Below the pieces are notes generated by a model that worked only from the letters and a program-made list of their open reading frames with translations, had not been told where the DNA came from and searched no databases. From Plicaturopsis crispa FD-325 SS-3 (Eukaryota; Basidiomycota; Agaricomycetes; Amylocorticiales; Amylocorticiaceae): a DNA stretch of 64,000 nt. Below, piece after piece: positions 58,142-64,000 of the stretch. The stretch is taken from positions 261,212 to 325,211 of the forward strand of contig KN832567.1 of assembly GCA_000827205.1 (NCBI GenBank), written 5' to 3'. Numbering within the stretch: position 1 is the stretch's first letter; each line of letters starts with the position of its first letter. Made by a program: the position numbers and the translations under genes.

Positions 58142-59780
58142 CTAAGTTGCGGGCGACGCGGCCACGAACGCGTTGAAGTTGAACGATGGCGGAGACGTGC
58201 TGAACTTGAATCCCTCCGGAGCGAACGTCACAGGACTGGAGCCAGTCCTCGAGACTGTTGAAGTGACACTGCAGTCGCCTGACAGCGGGAGACTGAGCTT
58301 CGACAGCCCTGCGGGGACCTGTGTGGTGTTGGTCGACGACCCGCATGCGAGAGTAACGCTTGCGGGCGACGTCAGCAAGGTGACTGCCCACAGCGTGTCG
58401 CTATCCTGTAGGATATTGTCCACGAGGGTCAGTATACATAAGCTAGGTTATGCGAGTGCGGTACATACGAAGGCAGCGTTGGTAGGCGGGCCAACGGCAT
58501 CGGGGGCGGTGGCAGCAGCAGGGAATAGCCGCGACCAAAGGAAAGTTCTATCAGTCTTGATAGCGGGATATGTGCCGGTTTTGTATGCCGTAATGTAGTA
58601 CGCAATGAGATCCAACCAGCCTTATGAATAAAGGGAAACTCGCACGGTGAGAATAGACAAAAAGTGGGACGTATATAAAGCGACTCACCCTGGTGGTCAA
58701 AGCCATCTACCCACGCCTGAGAATTCGGCTGGTCACCCTCTATAGGTCCAATATAGTGCGATTCGCCGTAGTCGTTCCAGGTGATGATCTCGACGAAGGG
58801 GATGCTGTCGCGGTTCTTCACCAAGAGTTCCCAGCGTTCGGCCAGCAGCCAGTCGTCGGTGTTGAATATGAAGTTCTTGTTGAACGAGTCGACACCGTAA
58901 TGCTACAACGTGGTTATGCTGAGCACTTCGATGAACGTGAATGGTAAATTTCCAAGGGGACGTACAGTGAAGAACCAGGGAGAAACGGCGGCCATGTAAG
59001 ATTTTCCTTTCAGGTTATTAAGGTAATCTGTGTCCGAGTCAAAAGAAATGTCGGTGTCATCCTGAGGCCAACCCCCATTCCACTGTATTTGGAGAACGTT
59101 AATTGAACGGCAATTTGAGGCGAATCAATTCCAATCACATTGAACGCGCCATCGATGACACTCAACCCCGAGAATGTCGCAGGGTCCACGAAAAACGAAG
59201 GAATGAAATATACGGGCGGGAGAGAAGATGCTTTGACAGCAGTCGTCCAAGCATCGTTCAGGCTGCCCTGGCCAAATGTGCAGCTCTCCCCGGCGAAGGT
59301 CGAGACGACCGCCTTGCCATCCTGCTGCAGCTGGTTGGGGTGGCTGCTGTAAGTCGTGATGAAGCTCTGCACCGCCGCAGTGTCGCCCGCTGCGGTGCAA
59401 GGAAGGGACGACATGTCCAGCGAGACGAACAATTTGAAATTCGGCCCGAATTTTTCTGCCGCAGAATACGCATTGGCCACTTGGGTCTTCTGGAATGCGT
59501 CGCTTCCGACATTCAATGCAAATCCGTCGATGCCCTTAGACGATGCGAGGGTTATGTCTGGAGCAATTCGACATCAACAAGCAACCAGCGACGCGAAGTG
59601 ATGCAGACTACTCACCCTTGGTCCAGTCGTCTACGGTGTACGGGTCGGTGTTCCCCACCATAAAATGGGCAACGACAAGCTTGTCGGACGCATCCCTGGC
59701 GCTCGGAGCCGGCCGAGCAACTGGAACAGCGTAGCTTTGCAATGCGCAAGCTACAAGTGAAAGGAGAAGGAGCGCGTTCA
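58142..59780 (-). CDS. GH71 alpha-1,3-glucanase (mutanase), copy 3
   Basis: Minus-strand sister of copy 2 with the same six-exon plan. Signal peptide beginning MNALLLLSLVACALQSYA, then VVAHFMVGNTDPYTVDDW, DITLASSKGIDGFALNVG, KLFVSLDMSSLPC, VSTFAGESCTFGQGS, FIPSFFVDPATFSGLSVIDGAF, WNGGWP and ITWNDYGESHYIGPIEG. It ends SPPSFNFNAFVAASPAT. The active-site region and C-terminal beta-rich domain are complete. It follows the intact UBA2 gene, which reads in the same direction, with about 460 bp between them. Confidence 0.93.
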
Positions 59781-60235
59781 TCGCGTAGGCCAGACGTCAG
59801 AATAGATAGGAATAGATAGGAGTACGGCGCTGGCGTAAAAAAGAATGGAAATACCGCGCCGGGCGTGAAAGAAGGACAGAAAAAAACCGGGCGGGCAAGA
59901 AAGAAGGATCGAAGGGTGCTGAGCGATGCCAGGCATTGCGAAGAAACGGCGTACTTATATCGCCAGGGTCGACCGACATTGAACTAACCCGCGAGGTGAC
60001 TGCATCTCAACAGTACGACGGATGAGGGCCGCCGTCGGGTAGGTGCCTGATGGATTGAAGACTCGGCCATGCTGCCCAAGGGCTGGCCTGGGCAGGCGTG
60101 TGTTGCATTATATACGATTGTAATATATAATCGTCGCGAAGAAGCATTATACAGTGTGAATATATCGCTGGCCCAACAATCAAAGGAATAAGTAGGTAAG
60201 TAAACAGCATAGCAGTTGAGTATGATGCGAGGAAC
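59781..60235. other. GH71 copy 3 promoter, duplicated sequence
   Basis: Reads as the reverse complement of about 47370-47700. Shared pieces include ATATATTCACAC, TTCTCGC/TTCGCG-like and CATCAGGCACC blocks. It marks the promoter part of the inverted duplication. Confidence 0.65.
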
Positions 60236-62704
60236 TCAATCAATCTCGATGACGTTATCCTCTAACTGATCCTCTGCGCTATCCATCATGATGAGACCGT
60301 CCTCCTCGAGTCGTCGTTTCTTGCTCGGACTGGTCAGGTTCAGGCTCGTAACTGGACCTCCGTTATTTCCTTTCACGCGCTTGAGCGATGGCTCGAGCTC
60401 GAGGATATCATCGTCTGGCGCAGAGCGCTTCAGCGAAGGTGCCGGCGGCGTGCCTGGGCGTGCTACTCGCGGAGGCATAGGTAGTGGCGAGGGCAAAACA
60501 TATGCTGATCCATCAACGTCGTGATTAGGCCTATACCATGAATTCAATTGAATAGGATTTTCAACTGATTGTGAGTTGCGGAAGATTGGGAAGATCACTC
60601 ACGGTAAAACTCCTAGGCCAACGGCAATCGTGCCCCATTCCCCTTCCTCGTCGACGATTGTCAGGAACTTTCCTCGCGTTACGTTCAGGCTCTCCAGCGT
60701 GCGCTCGTTGTTATCGTCCCAGTCTGGGTCACTCAGCACGCGCTTGTCCTCGTACACGCTCACTTCTCTCTTCCCGGTGCCGCCTGTCCGCCCATCGCCA
60801 AGTATCGCATCAACAACTTCGCCGAGGGTCGTGCGTGCAGGATCGCATAGCAGCTTTGCGTACGTGTCGCGACAAACGCCGCATTTCGGATTCGGAGGGC
60901 ACAAGGTGCTCGTGCTTATAGGAATGTGACCTTTCAACTGTAAATGTACGGTCTTGATCTTGTCGTCCGCCTTGCGCAACAGTTGCAGCGCTTGCAGCAC
61001 GATGAGACCCGATATGATGGCATTTGTAGTGGCGATTGCAGGAATGATGTTCCCAGCCATTTCTGCAACTGTCGGGTTAGCGGAGGGAATAAAATGCGAA
61101 CAGAGGGTCCAGACCTTTCACTTCCCACCGCGTTTTTCCTTCGATACCATACGCAGCCGATCTAAGGTTGGCGGCGGCCGTCACAAAATCAAGCGTGTCG
61201 TCGTCGTCTTTATCGAAGGAAATCGTCTCTTCACCGGCGCGCAGTCTCGAAGACAGGCGATCCGTGCTGCGTGCCACCATCAGCACGACTACGTAGATAA
61301 GAATATCCAAAGGGCGCACCTGGAGACAAACAAGGCAAGGTTGTCGACTAATGTCAGTGCGCGCTGGTCTTTCAACCCTGCTACTTTTGCAGCAGCTGCG
61401 TCGTTGACAGACTTGCCCGCACTATCGCCGGCCGCGAGCTTCTCTCCAGAGGCACCACCGTTCGGAGCGCCATTCGGAGCTGCAGCGCCTTTTGTCGCAG
61501 GCTTCAGGACAAAGGTCCCATTCTTGATTGCGTCGAAGTCGAGGGGTACAGGTGGCGAACGGGAACGCCACATATCTGACATCGAGAGCAGGTTTAAGAT
61601 GTCCGCATTGAACACCTATTATAGTGGTCAATGCTTTACCCAATATGATAGAGGGACGAAGTAACCTTCTGGAACGCCTTCCGTGCTGCGTCGTCGTGCG
61701 CTGCACCAGTCGAACGAAGGGCAGCGCGCACTGCTTTGAATGCCTGCGCTTCTTTCCTCAAGGTAGCAATTTCCTGGGCTATGATGACGCCATTAGAAAC
61801 CTCCCGTAGACCATAAGTATTGTTCAGACCATTTTCGCCTTGCTTCTCCGCTTCATCCAATTCACCGCCTGCGTCTTCGTCTTCACCAAATAATTGCCTG
61901 TGATATGCTAAGATATTGCATATGACACAGCGGGGAATAGCACTCACGAAAGAAGGTAGTTCTTTGCCCACACAATGCAGTGTATAGGCTGGGAAGGGGT
62001 GGAGCGTATTGTGCAAACAGGGAATGTCTTCGGCGTTTCTTTTGGCACGCAGTCGAAGCATTCCGTTTTGTCCTGCGATAACGAATATTAGTGCAGGTTC
62101 GTACACTACGATATATGCATAGATAATCACCTTAAGCATTGGTTGCACCTGGCCAAGGTACCCTGCTGTTCCTGATTCCACAAGGGGCACATTCGCCGCC
62201 ATGCACATTTTGTTCACATGCCTGCGTGCATCTGCGCAGTGTCAGTAAATCCCGATAGGGCGTCCTCCAGGCGAAGTACCTAGGTTGTCGAGTGCGTTTA
62301 ATACGATGTCGAATCCCTGAAACCATTCGATGTCGAACTGCGGCTCCTTGATATTCCCGTGGATGGGTGTTATGCGGACGTTCGGGTTGAACGGTGCTGC
62401 GGTCTGTGCCGCCACCAGAGCCTTGCTCTGTTTTACATCCTTCTTCCGGAAGAGAAACTGACGGTTCAGATTCGAAAGGTCGATAGTGTCCAGGTCGAGC
62501 AGCGTAATGCGCCCGAAACCTGTAAGCACGATGTTTTTCACTGATTGACTCGCGTTAAGGGATCGTACGCGAAATCAAACGACATATATACGCACATAGT
62601 TCACAACCTATCCCTCCAGCTCCCACTAACAGGACCTTCGTTTTCGGTAAACGCGCGTGCAACTCCGGCCCCAAGATAGCTTGCGCATGAGATGTACGCG
62701 CCAT
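60236..62704 (-). CDS. UBA2: SUMO-activating enzyme subunit 2 (E1, ThiF fold)
   Basis: Catalytic subunit that, with Aos1, adenylates SUMO and holds it as a thioester before transfer to Ubc9. Exon 1 starts [20 protein letters not shown] and encodes [14 protein letters not shown], the nucleotide-binding motif. Then [42 protein letters not shown], and [21 protein letters not shown] with the catalytic cysteine in the usual PVCTIRSTP context, followed by [12 protein letters not shown]. The adenylation domain resumes with [21 protein letters not shown] ubiquitin-like domain ([15 protein letters not shown]) and a tail with [15 protein letters not shown] and a Lys/Arg nuclear signal ([11 protein letters not shown]) close the protein. 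About ten introns. Complete as far as can be seen. Confidence 0.93.
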
Positions 62705-63054
62705 AGTTGCGCGATGCGATTGTCAGAATATTTGTTCTAGTTTTCAGCGATATGTGTGTGAGATACAGAGGCAGTCCGAGAGCAAGAGAGCAACGTCGAA
62801 AGAGACAGGAAACTTGGACAGAGCTTGGGCGAGACGCGAGCGCCGAGAACGAGAGCGACATCGGATTACATAATCACACGCGGTCACGATACTCACTTAG
62901 CGACGCGACGCGTTGGGACGCGTCAGCTCTCAGGAATTTATGCAGCGAAATTGCAGCGAAAAGAGTGATATTCAGAGCAAATGGAAAGCAAGATTGAAAC
63001 TAAAACTCTCATAAATAATATATATATACCGCCATGTCGCCAACCTTCACCCTC

Positions 63055-63665
63055 TCACGAAAACCCACTGATCTGCGAGAAATTCGCCTTCCGCCGTCGG
63101 TTATCGTTGTCCGATTTTTTGAAGCGTCGGATGGTGAAATTCATGAGCGAGGAGGGCATCATAAAGTCGATCTTCATCGCACCCGCGTCGAGCTTGCGTT
63201 GCGCGAGGTCGACAATAGCATCCTGCGCGTAGAACGTCTTGGGAGACAATGGAATGGATTCATGGGGGAGAGTAAGCATTTCAGCTTCCGTGAGCTTATA
63301 CGCGGATTTTGCTGCAGAAAGGGTGAGCAAATTGTTTTCGAAGCAAGAGTGAGTACCGCACCATCGCTTTTATACATTGCCTACGCGTGATGACATTCAG
63401 AGCGCATTGAGCCGACGCGAACCCAAGTACTCACTATGGTGCCGATGGGAAAGCGGAAGGTGGAATCAGGCGTCCATGCCTTTCCGAGTTGCGCGTCCCA
63501 GTCCTTCTTCATCTCGCGACCCATTTTCCGCACCTCCTTCTCGATTTCCGCGTCCGCTTTCTCTTCCTCCGTCAATACCTTCATTGGTGCGCGGGGTTTA
63601 CGCGCTTTGGGCGGAGGCGACTCGCGGAAAGCGCAGCGCATCTTTCTGGATCGGACTGGGGGCAT
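63055..63665 (-). CDS. Small basic hypothetical protein, 163 aa
   Basis: Two exons: 63665-63431 and 63311-63055, joined so that IV-T-KSAYKL keeps frame (donor GTACTT, acceptor TGCAG). The N-terminus is basic and Pro-rich (PPPKARKPRAPMKV) followed by a charged helix (TEEEKADAEIEKEVRKM). The C-terminal part, YKLTEAEMLTLPHESI then AQDAIVDLAQRKLDAG, weakly recalls the C-terminal helical motif of XPA-like proteins, but no zinc finger is present. It ends in a basic tail. Divergent from UBA2 by orientation only (same strand, about 350 bp apart). Function unknown. Confidence 0.65.
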
Positions 63666-64000
63666 TGTGCATGCGAAGAGGCGGTAGGCGGTAGCTGGGG
63701 AAGGGAAGAAAAATGCTACATAGTCACCGTACTTATGGTAGCCTGTAATTATTTGTTTTTGGTTGTGTACTTAAATACTGGTTACGTAACAGTACTCAGT
63801 ACTCAGCGTTCTCTGTGGCGTCGGACTGTCCGCTGCTAGATTTCTCTACTACTACTACGTGCTTTTTACCGCAGTTACTGGCACAGTAGTTGCTGCGGGC
63901 CTGCAAGAACCGAAGTCGTGCGACTCCACTGGCTTTTCAACAGACACAGAGCGGACACGGTTCCTCTACTTCAACCACCGACGTTCAACGACGCCGTACC
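63666..64000. other. Right end, no gene seen
   Basis: Upstream flank of the small hypothetical. A short tandem of cagtactcagtactcag lies near 63789-63803. Confidence 0.5.

Overview
The window is nuclear DNA of a filamentous fungus, most likely a mushroom-forming basidiomycete (Agaricomycetes, Polyporales-like). Reasons: GC-rich coding sequence; many short (about 45-70 bp) GT-AG introns; a PriA/CPL1-type secreted protein; several GH71 alpha-1,3-glucanases; a bifunctional mitochondrial arginine-biosynthesis gene; and fungal calcineurin, UBC13, elongin C and SUMO-E1 genes. Gene models are spliced by eye from reading frame and splice-site continuity, so exon ends may be off in places. I saw no retroelement, DNA transposon or CRISPR array.

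Layout. (1) 1.5-13.3 kb: four secreted-protein genes, all on the + strand, share a 22-24-residue repeat (R-D-G-[IV]-N-V...D-V-x-x-x-N-x-[IV]-x-[IV]-L-[SK]-R). The first is a PriA/CPL1-domain protein ending in two such repeats. The next two are almost pure repeat arrays (about 14 and 17 copies). The fourth has eight copies followed by a hydrophobic C-terminal domain. A small acidic/basic protein lies between the first two. This cluster is the best candidate in the window for an undescribed system. (2) 13.8-24.3 kb: core metabolism and signalling: an Old Yellow Enzyme-like flavin oxidoreductase (-), the acetylglutamate kinase / N-acetyl-glutamyl-phosphate reductase ARG5,6 (+), the calcineurin catalytic subunit (+), and divergent UBC13 (-) and elongin C (+). 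(3) 24.6-40.4 kb: two copies, in opposite orientation and about 15.5 kb apart, of what looks like a U1 spliceosomal RNA gene with a shared TATA/upstream promoter. They flank a GH92 alpha-mannosidase, a very large disordered RING-H2 protein, a disordered basidiomycete protein, a stand-alone HyuB-type 5-oxoprolinase domain protein and a small membrane protein. (4) 41-63.7 kb: a region shaped by duplication and inversion, with three GH71 genes, two paralogous C2H2 zinc-finger regulators with conserved promoter motif arrays, and one intact UBA2 (SUMO E1) gene plus a decayed 3' copy of it. Single-copy genes lie among them: a VHS/GAT (GGA-like) trafficking adaptor, a mitochondrial HMG-box protein, a conserved hypothetical and, at the right end, a small hypothetical.

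How they fit together. The secreted repeat proteins, GH71 and GH92 enzymes point to cell-wall or extracellular-matrix remodelling. The zinc-finger paralogs sit next to GH71 genes in both duplicated blocks, so they are plausible but unproven local regulators. The remaining genes are housekeeping and show no operon-like logic.
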